Positions 1 through 8,281 of a DNA stretch of 11,432 bases are shown here, piece by piece. Below the pieces are notes generated by a model that was not told where the DNA came from, did no database searches, and was given only the letters and a program-made list of their open reading frames with translations. The translations under genes were made by a program, and so were the position numbers. The stretch is from Rhodospirillaceae bacterium UBA6608 (GTDB lineage Bacteria > Pseudomonadota > Alphaproteobacteria > Rhodospirillales_A > Casp-alpha2), in contig DJHY01000213.1 of NCBI GenBank assembly GCA_002433335.1, positions 1 to 11,432 of the forward strand, written 5' to 3'. The first letter of the stretch is position 1; every line of letters starts with the position of its first letter.

Positions 1-374
1 TCGCGCAGGTACATGCGCACCGGGTCGTCGGTACGGCCCAGGTCGTTTTCGTCGACGTTACCGGCGGGGGAGCTGCTGCTCTTTTCGTCGTCGTCGCTGT
101 CCCCGTCGCTTTCCGGGGCGTCTTCTGTTTCCTCGTTCTCGACCACGTTGATGCCCATTTCGGACAACATCGCCATGGTGTCTTCGATCTGTTCCGAGGA
201 GACCTTTTCCGGCGGCAAGGCGCTGTTCAGGTCGTCATAGGTGACGTACCCGCGCTCTTTGCCGCGCGCGACCATCTTCTTGACGGCAGCGCCCAGGGTA
301 TCGAGAAGGGGGCTATCGCCGCCTTCTTCCTGATTGTCGCCGCTGTCTTGATCTTTAGCTTGTGCTTTTGCCAC
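1..374 (-). CDS. rpoD: RNA polymerase primary sigma factor RpoD (sigma-70), N-terminal part, cut by window edge
   Basis: This is the housekeeping sigma factor that directs core RNA polymerase to most promoters. Only the first 124 residues are in the window. Residues about 20-80 match sigma region 1.1: a start near SPLLDTLGAAVKKM, then ARGKERGYVTYDDLN, then SSEQIEDTMAMLSEMGINVV. A Glu/Asp/Ser-rich linker covers about 80-105. The start of region 1.2 (GRTDDPVRMYLR) runs off the edge. The start is GTG at 372-374: an in-frame TAG lies four codons upstream, so no longer start is possible, and a GAGG-type ribosome site sits about 6 bases before the GTG. The gene lies 152 bases downstream of dnaG on the same strand, the usual dnaG-rpoD order, so shared transcription is likely, although an internal promoter is common in this position in other bacteria. 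Identification is secure; the missing part is simply outside the window. Confidence 0.96.
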   Translation of the reverse strand, partial: MAKAQAKDQDSGDNQEEGGDSPLLDTLGAAVKKMVARGKERGYVTYDDLNSALPPEKVSSEQIEDTMAMLSEMGINVVENEETEDAPESDGDSDDDEKSSSSPAGNVDENDLGRTDDPVRMYLR

Positions 375-424
375 GCTCGACCTCTAAATCCGTTTCCGAG
401 GAACGCCGCCCCCGCCGACCCGCC

Positions 425-458
425 ATCCTTTAGGCCAGGGCCGGTTTCAAATCCTTTA
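425..458 (-). repeat. 8-base direct repeat in the dnaG-rpoD spacer
   Basis: On the minus strand the octamer TAAAGGAT occurs twice (451-458 and 425-432), 26 bases apart, flanking a GGCCCTGGCC palindrome. It lies in the 152-base leader of rpoD. It could be a regulator-binding pair or chance; no convincing -35/-10 pair was found beside it. Confidence 0.3.
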
Positions 459-526
459 ATGGCGTTCCCGATGCCTGTTTTGTGAAAATTCGTCCCGTCG
501 ATCCCGCTCAGGCGGCCCATTGGGGC

Positions 527-2377
527 CTATTCGTAAGCGGCGCTCGATTGTTTGCTTTCGTCCATCATCCGTCGAACCCGAACGACCCATTGCATGTTCT
601 CGTCCGACGGATCACGTCGGACAGCATCACAGGCCGCTTGGAGTTCGGACTCCAAGTCCTCTCCGCGCAAGTGGTTGATGGTCGCTTCCCAACCCCGTCT
701 GGCCTCTGCAAGTCCCGCATCGGGTCGCGCGAATGATGCATGATCATATGTACGCGCGCTTAATAGGTGGCTCAGCGCCTGGGAATAACCCTGCTGTGAC
801 AAGTGGTTTACAACCCCTTCCGTGTCAAGGGGTAAACCACCCGCGTGGGTGATTAATAACGCCTGACGCAGATTGTCAAGGTTCGCATCGGGCAAGGACA
901 GGCGGCCCAGGTCCTCTTCGACCTCGGCCAGAAGCTCGGGATGGTTGATCGCCGTGGCCAAAAGGATCGCTCCGCGCAGGCGCGCGCTCTCCACCGGTTT
1001 GGCGTCGTCCGTATCGGCCCGCAGGCGGTTCGCCGGGAAATTCCAGTTGGGCCCGGCTCCGCGCCGACCGCCCTGAAACCCGCCGCGCCCGGGGCGTCCG
1101 CCGCCCCGACCGCCGCCGGGGCCGTCCGGCCAAAGGCGGCTTTTGAAGAATTCCTGGAAATAGCGCCGCACCGTCGGATCGGGAATATCGCGGATACGCT
1201 GGTCCAGACGTTTGTTCAGGTCGGCCCGGCCCTCGGGCGTGGGCGGCAGGCTGCCGCCGGATTCCACCCGCCAGACCAGTTCCGACAACGCCATCGCCCC
1301 ATCGACCAGCTCGTCAAAGGCCGCGCGGCCCTGGCCTTGGACCAGGCTGTCCGGGTCCTCTCCGCTGGGCATCATGGCGAAGCGCAGGCCGAAACCGGCT
1401 TTCAGCAGGGGCAGGGCCCTCTCGGCGGCGCGGGCGGCGGCGCGTTGGCCCGCCGCGTCCCCGTCGAAGCACAGCACCGGTTCCGGCGCCAGCCGCCACA
1501 ACAGGCCGATCTGGTCCTCGGTCAGGGCCGTGCCCAGGGGGGCGACAGCATGACCGACCCCGGCCTGGGCCAGGGCGATGACATCCATATAGCCTTCGCA
1601 GACCACGACCGTCCCGGCGGCGCGGATCGCGTCCTTGGCCTGGGCTAGGCCGTATAGGTTGCGGCCCTTGTGGAACAGGCTGGTTTCGGGCGAATTCAGG
1701 TACTTCGGGCCGTCCCCGGCCAACAGCCGTGCGCCGAAGGCAATGACCTGCCCCTGGCGGTCGGTGATCGGGAACATGACCCGCCCGCGAAAGCGGTCGT
1801 AGGGATCGCGTCCGCGGTCGTCCGGCTGAACCAGTAGGCCCGCGGCGATCATCAGGCTTTCCTCGACCCCTTCACCGGCCAGCATGGCTTTCAGCTTGCC
1901 GCGGCCGTCGGGGGAATAGCCCAGGCGGAACCGCTTGATGGTCTCGTCGGTCAGGCCACGCCCGCGCAGGTAGTCCAGGGCGGCGCGGCCCTCGGGCATG
2001 CGCAGGCATTTCTCGAAGAACGCGGCGGCCATTTCGACCACTTCGGCCAGGGTCTTGTTGCGGGCGCGGCGCTGGCGGTCCTCGGGCGTTTCCTCGGGCA
2101 TGGCCATACCCGCTTCGCCGGCCAGGCGCTGGATCGCCTCGCGGAATTCCAGGCCTTCGGTCTCCATCACGAAATCGATGATGCTGCCGTGGGCGCCGCA
2201 GCCGAAGCAGTGATAATGGTCTTCGTAGACGTAGAAACTCGGCGTCTTTTCCTTATGGAATGGGCAGCAGCCCTTAGTGTCCCGGCCCGAGCGGACGAGC
2301 TTGACCCGCCGCCCGACGACATCGGCAGCCGGCAGACGCGTTTTCAGTTCTTCCAGAAAATCGGGTGGGATCGCCAT
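527..2377 (-). CDS. dnaG: DNA primase DnaG
   Basis: DnaG makes the short RNA primers for lagging-strand and restart DNA synthesis and is recruited by the DnaB helicase. The 616-residue product has the full domain order. The N-terminal CHC2 zinc-binding domain has ligands C38, H41, C57 and C60 (CPFHKEKTPSF and YHCFGCGAHG). The RNA polymerase core includes a Toprim fold with CEGYMD (E261), FDGDAAG (D305, D307) and SGEDPDSLV near 338-345. The helical C-terminal helicase-binding region covers about 455-616. Between core and C-terminus is a Gly/Arg-rich linker at about 418-442. The ATG at 2377 matches the usual N-terminus; the ribosome site before it is weak. The gene lies 174 bases downstream of yqeY and 152 bases upstream of rpoD. 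Length is typical for the family. Confidence 0.98.
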   Translation of the reverse strand: MAIPPDFLEELKTRLPAADVVGRRVKLVRSGRDTKGCCPFHKEKTPSFYVYEDHYHCFGCGAHGSIIDFVMETEGLEFREAIQRLAGEAGMAMPEETPEDRQRRARNKTLAEVVEMAAAFFEKCLRMPEGRAALDYLRGRGLTDETIKRFRLGYSPDGRGKLKAMLAGEGVEESLMIAAGLLVQPDDRGRDPYDRFRGRVMFPITDRQGQVIAFGARLLAGDGPKYLNSPETSLFHKGRNLYGLAQAKDAIRAAGTVVVCEGYMDVIALAQAGVGHAVAPLGTALTEDQIGLLWRLAPEPVLCFDGDAAGQRAAARAAERALPLLKAGFGLRFAMMPSGEDPDSLVQGQGRAAFDELVDGAMALSELVWRVESGGSLPPTPEGRADLNKRLDQRIRDIPDPTVRRYFQEFFKSRLWPDGPGGGRGGGRPGRGGFQGGRRGAGPNWNFPANRLRADTDDAKPVESARLRGAILLATAINHPELLAEVEEDLGRLSLPDANLDNLRQALLITHAGGLPLDTEGVVNHLSQQGYSQALSHLLSARTYDHASFARPDAGLAEARRGWEATINHLRGEDLESELQAACDAVRRDPSDENMQWVVRVRRMMDESKQSSAAYE

Positions 2378-2461
2378 GCGTCAGTTTAAAGCACGAAAGC
2401 GAGGCAAGCACAGCGGGGCAAATAAGTCCCGGAAGGCACAGTTATTCATGCCATTCAAAAG

Positions 2462-2485
2462 TTGTTCACAGGGGGCTGTGGATCG
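2462..2485. promoter_or_regulatory. Inverted pair of DnaA-box-like 9-mers upstream of dnaG
   Basis: TTGTTCACA (2462-2470, plus strand) and CGATCCACA (2477-2485 read on the minus strand) each resemble the DnaA box TTATCCACA with two mismatches, and they face each other. The shared core CACAG/CTGTG also forms a small stem around GGGG. The site lies about 85 bases upstream of the dnaG start. Whether it binds DnaA or is simply part of a leader hairpin is not decided by the sequence. Confidence 0.3.
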
Positions 2486-2489
2486 AATG

Positions 2490-2529
2490 CCGAGGCGAAT
2501 CGCTCGGTCCGGGCATTGGCGGCCCGGAC
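2490..2529 (-). terminator. Two adjacent hairpins between yqeY and dnaG (terminator- or leader-like)
   Basis: GTCCGGGC at 2507-2514 and GCCCGGAC at 2522-2529 form a perfect 8-base-pair stem with a 7-base loop. Directly next to it, 2490-2507 folds into a second stem of about 7 pairs with one bulged G and a 3-base loop. In the direction of yqeY-dnaG transcription they start about 22 bases after the yqeY stop. There is no U-tract, so this is not a classical intrinsic terminator; partial attenuation, RNA processing or 3'-end protection are alternatives. Confidence 0.4.
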
Positions 2530-2551
2530 TGGCGATATGCGGTTCGGCTGT

Positions 2552-3007
2552 TCAGCAGAGCTTTTCTTTGACCAGGGCGCTGGCTTTGGTGAAGTCCATG
2601 CGGCCGGCGAACTGCTTTTTCAGCTCGCCCATGCATTTACCCATGTCCTTGATGCAGTCGGCGCCGGTGGTCTGAATAACCGTGGTGACGGCGTCGGCGA
2701 TCTCGTCTTCGGACATTTGCTGCGGCAGAAACCCTTGAATAACGACGATTTCCTCGCGTTCGCGGTCGGCCAAATCCTGGCGGTTGCCGTCTTCGTAGGC
2801 CTTGGCGCTTTCGTTGCGCTGTTTGATCATCGACTGCAGCAGCGACAAAATCTCGTCGTTGGAGATTCCGTCCTGATTGCCCTTGTCGCGGGCGGCGATG
2901 TCGCGGTCCTTGATGGCGGCGCTGATCAGGCGCAGGGTGGCCGTGGCGCAGGCGTTCTTGTTCTTGATCGAGTCTTTAAGCGCAGCGGAAATCTGCTCGC
3001 GTAGCAT
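2552..3007 (-). CDS. yqeY: YqeY-like (GatB/YqeY domain) protein
   Basis: The 151-residue product matches the YqeY family, small helical proteins related to the tRNA-binding tail of the GatB amidotransferase subunit. The exact cellular role is not settled; a link to tRNA or aminoacylation is inferred from the fold. Visible family features are the N-terminal helix (MLREQISAALKDSIKNK), the segment TLRLISAAIKDRDIAAR, a middle ILSLLQSMIKQR, the motif FLPQQMSEDEI at about 93-103, and DMGKCMGELK at about 121-130. Length is typical. The ATG at 3007 is the natural start; the preceding CCGGGG is only a weak ribosome site. It is divergent from carA and lies upstream of dnaG on the same strand, a common neighbourhood in alphaproteobacteria. 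Confidence 0.92.
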   Translation of the reverse strand: MLREQISAALKDSIKNKNACATATLRLISAAIKDRDIAARDKGNQDGISNDEILSLLQSMIKQRNESAKAYEDGNRQDLADREREEIVVIQGFLPQQMSEDEIADAVTTVIQTTGADCIKDMGKCMGELKKQFAGRMDFTKASALVKEKLC

Positions 3008-3038
3008 GGGTATGCCCCGGTTATGGCGGAAGTCGCGG

Positions 3039-3067
3039 ACCCTAGCCTAAAACCGCTTTTAAGGCAA
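3039..3067 (-). promoter_or_regulatory. Weak candidate promoter for yqeY
   Basis: Reading the minus strand, TTGCCT (3067-3062), a 17-base spacer and TAGGGT (3044-3039) lie upstream of the yqeY ATG with about 25 bases of leader. Matches to the sigma-70 consensus are only 4/6 and 3/6. Geometry is right but the hexamers are poor; a promoter in the AT-rich stretch at 3085-3117 is an alternative. Confidence 0.22.
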
Positions 3068-3093
3068 ATGCCATCCGATTCTTTAAGGTATTG

Positions 3094-3109
3094 AAATATA
3101 TGGATATTT
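3094..3109. repeat. AT-rich inverted repeat upstream of the carA promoter
   Basis: AAATAT (3094-3099), ATGG and ATATTT (3104-3109) form a perfect 6-base inverted repeat inside an AT-rich island at about 3078-3120, which stands out in this GC-rich window. It lies immediately upstream of the proposed carA -35 hexamer and between the divergent genes. It could act as an UP-element-like stretch or an operator; no known regulator site was recognised. Confidence 0.4.
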
Positions 3110-3124
3110 TTTCTCAAACGAGTC

Positions 3125-3153
3125 TTGACCTCTTCCCGGCCAACGCGTAGAAG
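3125..3153 (+). promoter_or_regulatory. Candidate sigma-70 promoter of carAB
   Basis: TTGACC (3125-3130), a 17-base spacer and TAGAAG (3148-3153) give a well-spaced sigma-70-type promoter, with a predicted start near 3160 and a leader of about 75 bases before the carA ATG. It is the best such pair in the yqeY-carA spacer. Confidence 0.45.
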
Positions 3154-3234
3154 CTTGTTTCCAACGCATTGCGGGTTAGCGCCCCCGGCACGGCCCCTGA
3201 TGCCTTGGTCCAACCCCAGCCGAAAAAGTTGATT

Positions 3235-4431
3235 ATGTCCGAAGCTACCAAGCCCGCGACCACGAGCGTGGCCGCTCAACCGCCGAACGCAAACGCGGCC
3301 CTGGTGCTGGCGTCCGGCGAGGTTTTCTGGGGTCGCGGCGCGGGAGCCCAGACGGGTCCCGGCGGCGCTTCCGTCGGTGAAATCTGTTTCAACACCTCGA
3401 TCACCGGGTATCAGGAAATCCTGACCGACCCGTCCTACGCGGGGCAGATCATCACCTTCACCTTCCCCCATGTCGGCAACGTCGGCGCCAACCCTGAAGA
3501 TATGGAAACGATCACGCCCGCCGCGCGCGGTGCGGTGATGCGCGCCGATATTACCGAGCCGGCCAACTGGCGCGCCGCCCAGCACCTGGACGCCTGGCTG
3601 AAATCTTTCGGCCTGACGGCGGTCACCGGGGTCGATACGCGCCGCCTGACGCGCTTGATCCGCGACGGCGGGGCTCCCAACGGCCTGGTCGCCTATAAGG
3701 AAGACGGCCCGCTCGACATCGCGGCCCTGATCGAACAGGCGCGGGGCTTCTCCGGCCTGGAAGGCCTGGACCTGGCCAAGGACGTCTCCTGCGCCCAAAC
3801 CTATTCCTGGGACACCACCGCCTGGACCCTGGGCGAAGGCTTCGGCAAGCTGGAAAATCCCAAGCATCACGTGGTCGCGGTCGATTTCGGCGCCAAGCAG
3901 AACATCCTGCGCTGCCTTGCGTCCGAGGGCTGCAAGGTCACGGTCGTGCCCGCCACGGCCACGGCCGAGGACGTGTTGAAGCATAAGCCCGACGGTTTGT
4001 TCCTGTCGAACGGCCCGGGCGATCCGGCGGCGACCGGCGAATACGCCGTGCCGATGGTTCAGGGCGTGATGGAAACGGGCCTGCCGGTGTTCGGCATCTG
4101 CCTGGGCCACCAAATCCTGGCCCTGGCCCTGGGGGCCAAGACCTCGAAGATGCATCTGGGCCACCGCGGCGGCAACCAGCCGGTCAAGGACCTGGAAACC
4201 GGCAAGGTCGAAATCACCAGCCAGAACCACGGCTTCGTGGTCGAGCGCGACAGCCTGCCCGCGGGCGTGGTCGAAACCCACCGCTCGTTGTTCGACGGCT
4301 CCCTCGAAGGGCTGAAGGTCGAAGGCAAGCCGGTGTTCTCGGTCCAGTACCACCCCGAAGCCTCCCCCGGCCCGCAGGACAGCCATTACCTCTTCAAGCG
4401 GTTCGTGAAGCTGATGGATGAGAAAGCCTGA
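3235..4431 (+). CDS. carA: Carbamoyl-phosphate synthase small subunit (glutamine amidotransferase)
   Basis: CarA hydrolyses glutamine and passes ammonia through a tunnel to CarB for carbamoyl-phosphate synthesis, the shared first step of pyrimidine and arginine synthesis. The 398-residue product has the small-subunit N-terminal domain (GEICFNTSITGYQEILTDPS, about 48-67). This is followed by a class I glutamine amidotransferase domain with LSNGPGDP at 257-264, nucleophile C289 in FGICLGHQ, and the His/Glu pair H373 and E375 in QYHPEASPGP. The reading frame is open back to a TTG at 3169, but ATG 3235 is preferred: it gives a length near the family norm, with only about 20 extra N-terminal residues (Ala/Thr/Pro-rich) before the conserved start. 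The ribosome site is weak (GAAAAAG about 6 bases upstream). carB begins 3 bases after the stop, so the two are almost certainly co-translated. Confidence 0.98.
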   Translation: MSEATKPATTSVAAQPPNANAALVLASGEVFWGRGAGAQTGPGGASVGEICFNTSITGYQEILTDPSYAGQIITFTFPHVGNVGANPEDMETITPAARGAVMRADITEPANWRAAQHLDAWLKSFGLTAVTGVDTRRLTRLIRDGGAPNGLVAYKEDGPLDIAALIEQARGFSGLEGLDLAKDVSCAQTYSWDTTAWTLGEGFGKLENPKHHVVAVDFGAKQNILRCLASEGCKVTVVPATATAEDVLKHKPDGLFLSNGPGDPAATGEYAVPMVQGVMETGLPVFGICLGHQILALALGAKTSKMHLGHRGGNQPVKDLETGKVEITSQNHGFVVERDSLPAGVVETHRSLFDGSLEGLKVEGKPVFSVQYHPEASPGPQDSHYLFKRFVKLMDEKA

Positions 4432-4434
4432 GCA

Positions 4435-7400
4435 ATGCCCAAACGTACAGACATCAAATCCATCCTGATCATCGGCGCCGGGCCGATCGTCATCGGTCAG
4501 GCCTGCGAATTCGATTATTCCGGCGCGCAAGCCTGTAAGGCCCTGCGCGAGGAAGGCTACCGGGTCATCCTGGTGAACTCGAACCCGGCCACGATCATGA
4601 CCGATCCGAGCATGGCCGACGCAACCTATATCGAGCCGATCACCCCCGAGATGGTCGAAAAGATCATCGCCAAGGAACGGCCGGACGCGCTGCTGCCGAC
4701 CATGGGCGGGCAGACGGGCCTGAACACCGGGATCGCCCTGGCCGAAAACGGCGTGCTGGAAAAATACGGGGTCGAGATGATCGGCGCCGACGCCGAGGTG
4801 ATCGCCAAGGCCGAAGACCGTCAGCTGTTCCGCGACGCGATGGAAAAGATCGGCCTGGATTGCCCGAAATCCCGGGTCGTCAATTCCATGGCCGAAGGGC
4901 TGGAAGCGCTGCAGGAAGTGGGTCTGCCCGCGATCATCCGCCCGTCCTTCACCATGGGCGGCATCGGCGGCGGCATCGCCTATACCAAGCCGGAATTCGA
5001 GAAGATCGTCGCCGGCGGCCTGTCGGCCAGCCCGGTCACCGAAGTCCTGGTCGAGGAAAGCGTCCTCGGCTGGAAGGAATACGAGATGGAAGTCGTCCGC
5101 GACTGCGCGGACAACTGCATCATCATCTGTTCGATCGAAAACATCGACCCGATGGGCGTGCACACCGGCGACAGCATCACCGTCGCCCCGGCGCTGACCC
5201 TGACGGACAAGGAATATCAGATCATGCGCAACGCCTCGCTGGCGGTCCTGCGCGAGATCGGCGTCGATACGGGCGGCTCGAACGTGCAGTTCGCCGTGAA
5301 CCCGGAAAACGGCCGCATGATCGTGATCGAAATGAACCCGCGCGTGTCGCGTTCGTCGGCCCTGGCGTCCAAGGCCACGGGCTTCCCGATCGCCAAGATC
5401 GCGGCCAAGCTGGCCGTCGGCTACACGCTGGACGAACTGGACAACGACATCACCGGCGTGACCCCGGCCAGCTTCGAGCCGACCATCGATTACGTCGTCA
5501 CCAAAATCCCGCGTTTCACCTTCGAAAAATTCCCGGGCGCCGAGCCGACCCTGACCACGTCGATGAAATCCGTCGGCGAGGCCATGGCGATGGGCCGCTG
5601 CTTCGCGGAAAGCCTGCAGAAGGGGCTGCGCTCCATGGAAACGGGCCTGACCGGCCTGAACGACGTCGAGATCGAGGGCCTGATCCCCGATGCCGGGTTC
5701 GAGACCAACCGCGACGTTATCCGCGCCGCCATTTCGCGCCCGTCGCCGGACCGCATCCTGGCCATCGCCGAGGCCCTGCGCCAGGGAATGTCGGTCGAGG
5801 AAGCCGCCCAGATCACCAAATACGATCCCTGGTTCCTGGAACAGATGAAAGCCATCGTCGACGCCGAGGCCGGGGTTAAGAAAAACGGCCTGCCGACCGA
5901 CGCGGGCGGCTGGCTGAAGCTGAAGAAGATGGGCTTCTCCGACGCCCGTCTGGCGGAAATCTCCGGCAAGACCGCGCTGGACGTGTCCGAGGCGCGCCGC
6001 GCCCAGGGCATCAAGCCGGTCTACAAGCGGGTTGATACCTGCGCCGCCGAATTCCCGGCCAAGACGTCCTACATGTATTCCGCCTACGAAGGCGACGGCT
6101 CGCGCGAGCCGGAAAATGAAGCCGAGCCGACGGAACGGACCAAGGTCGCGATCCTGGGCGGCGGGCCGAACCGTATCGGCCAGGGCATCGAATTCGATTA
6201 CTGCTGCGTCCACGCGGCCTATGCGCTGAAGGAAACCGGGTACGAGGCCATCATGGTCAACTGCAACCCGGAAACGGTTTCGACCGATTACGACACCTCG
6301 GACCGGCTGTTCTTCGAACCGCTGACCGCCGAAGACGTGATCGAGCTGATCCGCGTCGAACAGTCCAAGGGCGATTTCAAGGGCGTGATCGTGCAGTTGG
6401 GCGGTCAAACGCCGCTGAAACTGTCGCTGGCCCTGGAAAGCGCCGGGATCCCGATCCTCGGCACCTCGCCGGACGCGATCGATCTGGCCGAGGACCGCGA
6501 ACGCTTCCAGAAGCTTCTGCAGGACCTCAACCTGCGCCAGCCGGCCAACGGCCTGGCCCGGTCGCAAGCCGAGGCCGAAGCCGTTGCCGAACGTATCGGC
6601 TATCCGCTGGTCATCCGGCCGTCTTACGTGTTGGGCGGACGGGCCATGGAAATCGTCCATGATCTGGGCGCCCTGCGCCGCTACATGACCGACGCGGTCA
6701 AGGTTTCGGGTGATTCTCCGGTGCTGCTCGACAGCTATCTGCAGGACGCCATCGAAGTCGATGTCGACGCCCTGTCCGACGGCACGGACGTGTTTGTCGC
6801 CGGGATCATGCAGCATATCGAGGAAGCGGGCATCCATTCGGGCGACAGCGCCTGTTCGCTGCCCCCGTTCTCGCTTTCGCCGGAAACCATGGCCGAGCTG
6901 GAACGCCAGGCCCATGCCCTGGCCAAGGGCCTGAACGTGGTCGGCCTGATGAACGTGCAGTTCGCGGTCAAGGACGGCGAGATTTACATCCTCGAGGTCA
7001 ATCCCCGCGCCTCGCGCACGGTCCCGTTCGTGGCCAAGGCCACGGGCATTCCGGTTGCCAAGATCGCGACCCGCCTGATGTGCGGCGAAAAGCTGGCCGA
7101 TATGGACCTTGCCTCGCGCGCCAATGACAAGCATGTCGCGGTCAAGGAAGCGGTGTTCCCGTTCTCGCGGTTCCCCGGCGTCGATACGGTGCTGGGTCCG
7201 GAAATGAAGTCGACCGGCGAGGTCATGGGCCTGGACGTCGATTTCCCGCGCGCCTTCGCCAAATCGCAGTTGGCGGCGGGGATGAGCCTGCCGTCGTCCG
7301 GCACGGTCTTCATCTCGGTCAAAGACCGGGATAAGGCACGCACGGCCGAACTGGCCCGCCGTCTGGTCGCCCTGGGCTTCGACATCGTCGCCACCGGCGG

Positions 7401-7701
7401 CACGCAACGCTTCCTGGCCGAACAGGGCCTGGAAGTCACCCGCATCAACAAGGTGCTGGAAGGCCGCCCGCATTGCGAAGACGCCCTGGTCAACGGTGAC
7501 ATTCACTTGGTCATCAATACCACCGAAGGGTCCCAGGCGATCGAGGATTCCCGCTCCATCCGCCGTTCGGCGCTGGAGAACAGCGTGCCCCATTACACGA
7601 CCCTGACGGCCGCCGCGGCCGCCGTCGAGGCCATGGAAGCGCTGGCCCACGGGACGCTTGAAGTGGCGCCGCTTCAGGATTACTTTTCTCGGACGTACTA
7701 G
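4435..7701 (+). CDS. carB: Carbamoyl-phosphate synthase large subunit
   Basis: CarB uses bicarbonate, two ATP and ammonia from CarA to make carbamoyl phosphate. The 1088-residue product shows the duplicated layout. The carboxyphosphate half covers residues 1 to about 400 ([19 protein letters not shown] near 12; [33 protein letters not shown]). An oligomerisation domain covers about 400-560. The carbamoyl-phosphate half runs from about 570 to 940 ([47 protein letters not shown]). The C-terminal MGS-like allosteric domain starts near 954 ([23 protein letters not shown]). In characterised homologues that last domain binds effectors such as UMP and ornithine. It is about 15 residues longer than the E. 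coli enzyme, partly from an acidic Glu/Pro-rich insert just before the second half. ATG 4435 follows the carA stop by 3 bases. No truncation or frameshift is visible. Confidence 0.98.
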   Translation: MPKRTDIKSILIIGAGPIVIGQACEFDYSGAQACKALREEGYRVILVNSNPATIMTDPSMADATYIEPITPEMVEKIIAKERPDALLPTMGGQTGLNTGIALAENGVLEKYGVEMIGADAEVIAKAEDRQLFRDAMEKIGLDCPKSRVVNSMAEGLEALQEVGLPAIIRPSFTMGGIGGGIAYTKPEFEKIVAGGLSASPVTEVLVEESVLGWKEYEMEVVRDCADNCIIICSIENIDPMGVHTGDSITVAPALTLTDKEYQIMRNASLAVLREIGVDTGGSNVQFAVNPENGRMIVIEMNPRVSRSSALASKATGFPIAKIAAKLAVGYTLDELDNDITGVTPASFEPTIDYVVTKIPRFTFEKFPGAEPTLTTSMKSVGEAMAMGRCFAESLQKGLRSMETGLTGLNDVEIEGLIPDAGFETNRDVIRAAISRPSPDRILAIAEALRQGMSVEEAAQITKYDPWFLEQMKAIVDAEAGVKKNGLPTDAGGWLKLKKMGFSDARLAEISGKTALDVSEARRAQGIKPVYKRVDTCAAEFPAKTSYMYSAYEGDGSREPENEAEPTERTKVAILGGGPNRIGQGIEFDYCCVHAAYALKETGYEAIMVNCNPETVSTDYDTSDRLFFEPLTAEDVIELIRVEQSKGDFKGVIVQLGGQTPLKLSLALESAGIPILGTSPDAIDLAEDRERFQKLLQDLNLRQPANGLARSQAEAEAVAERIGYPLVIRPSYVLGGRAMEIVHDLGALRRYMTDAVKVSGDSPVLLDSYLQDAIEVDVDALSDGTDVFVAGIMQHIEEAGIHSGDSACSLPPFSLSPETMAELERQAHALAKGLNVVGLMNVQFAVKDGEIYILEVNPRASRTVPFVAKATGIPVAKIATRLMCGEKLADMDLASRANDKHVAVKEAVFPFSRFPGVDTVLGPEMKSTGEVMGLDVDFPRAFAKSQLAAGMSLPSSGTVFISVKDRDKARTAELARRLVALGFDIVATGGTQRFLAEQGLEVTRINKVLEGRPHCEDALVNGDIHLVINTTEGSQAIEDSRSIRRSALENSVPHYTTLTAAAAAVEAMEALAHGTLEVAPLQDYFSRTY

Positions 7702-7719
7702 AGCAATCCGACATAAACC

Positions 7720-7755
7720 GGTGTTTCAGGGGCCCTTTGTATGAGGGCCGACACC
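7720..7755 (+). terminator. Nested hairpin between carB and greA
   Basis: An outer stem GGTGT (7720-7724) with ACACC (7751-7755) encloses an inner stem GGCCC (7731-7735) with GGGCC (7745-7749) and a 9-base loop. It starts 18 bases after the carB stop and is followed by a T-rich but interrupted stretch (7757-7773). It may partly terminate carAB transcription or mark an RNA-processing point before greA; it is not a canonical intrinsic terminator. Confidence 0.45.
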
Positions 7756-7807
7756 ATGTTGTTGTCTTTGTTGACGCGCCCGGGAGAGGCGCAGGGGAAG
7801 CGGTAAG

Positions 7808-8281
7808 ATGGATAAAGTCCCGATGACGCGCGAGGGCCTGAAGGCCCTGGAAGATGAACTCAAGCGGCTCAAGACCGAAGAGCGTCCTGCCGTCATTCAA
7901 GCCATCGCCGCCGCGCGCGAACACGGCGACCTGTCGGAAAATGCCGAATACGATGCCGCCCGTGAAAAGCAGGGTTTCATCGAAGGACGTGTCGCCGAAT
8001 TGGAAGCGGTGATCAGCCTGGCCGAAGTCATCGACACCACCGGCATGACCGGGGATACCGTCCGCTTCGGCGCGACCGTGGTCCTGGCCGATGACGACAC
8101 CGGCGAGGAAGTGACCTACCGCATCGTCGGTCAGCACGAAGCGAATTTGGAGCACGGCAAGATTTCCGTGACTTCGCCCTTGGCCCGCGCGCTGATCGGC
8201 AAGTCGGTCGACGACGCGGTCGAGGTGACGACGCCCGGCGGCTCCAAGTCCTACGAAATCTGCGAAGTCAGCTACAAGTAA
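7808..8281 (+). CDS. greA: Transcription elongation factor GreA
   Basis: GreA enters the RNA polymerase secondary channel and stimulates cleavage of backtracked transcripts, rescuing stalled complexes and aiding proofreading. The 157-residue product is full length for the family. The N-terminal coiled coil (about 7-75) carries the acidic tip DLSENAEYDAA at 41-51, with D41 and E44 as the residues expected to assist metal binding in the active site. The C-terminal FKBP-like domain (about 80-157) contains TYRIVGQHEANLEHGKISVTSP-type sequence and ARALIGKSVDD. ATG 7808 follows AGGGGA (7793-7798) at a spacing of 9 bases, slightly long but acceptable. It is 106 bases downstream of carB, with a hairpin between them. 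Its last 14 bases overlap the 3' end of the convergent phosphoesterase-like gene. Confidence 0.98.
   Translation: MDKVPMTREGLKALEDELKRLKTEERPAVIQAIAAAREHGDLSENAEYDAAREKQGFIEGRVAELEAVISLAEVIDTTGMTGDTVRFGATVVLADDDTGEEVTYRIVGQHEANLEHGKISVTSPLARALIGKSVDDAVEVTTPGGSKSYEICEVSYK

Noticed and set aside
941..1648. A 235-codon plus-strand frame opposite dnaG
   Set aside because: It is antisense to the conserved primase core and its Gly/Ala/Arg/Gln-rich product has no recognisable domain.
3169..3234. A TTG start 22 codons upstream for carA
   Set aside because: It lies close to the proposed transcription start, and the added residues do not resemble CarA; ATG 3235 fits the family length better.
4860..5879. 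A 339-codon frame in another register inside carB
   Set aside because: Arg/His/Pro-rich shadow of the carB frame, with no start signal and no domain.
2926..7650. A 1574-codon open frame on the minus strand, antisense to carA and carB and running into yqeY
   Set aside because: It lies opposite two unmistakable enzymes. Its product is a low-complexity Gly/Arg/Asp/His/Gln-rich string with no domain, as expected from reading GC-rich codons backwards; stops are simply rare in that frame.
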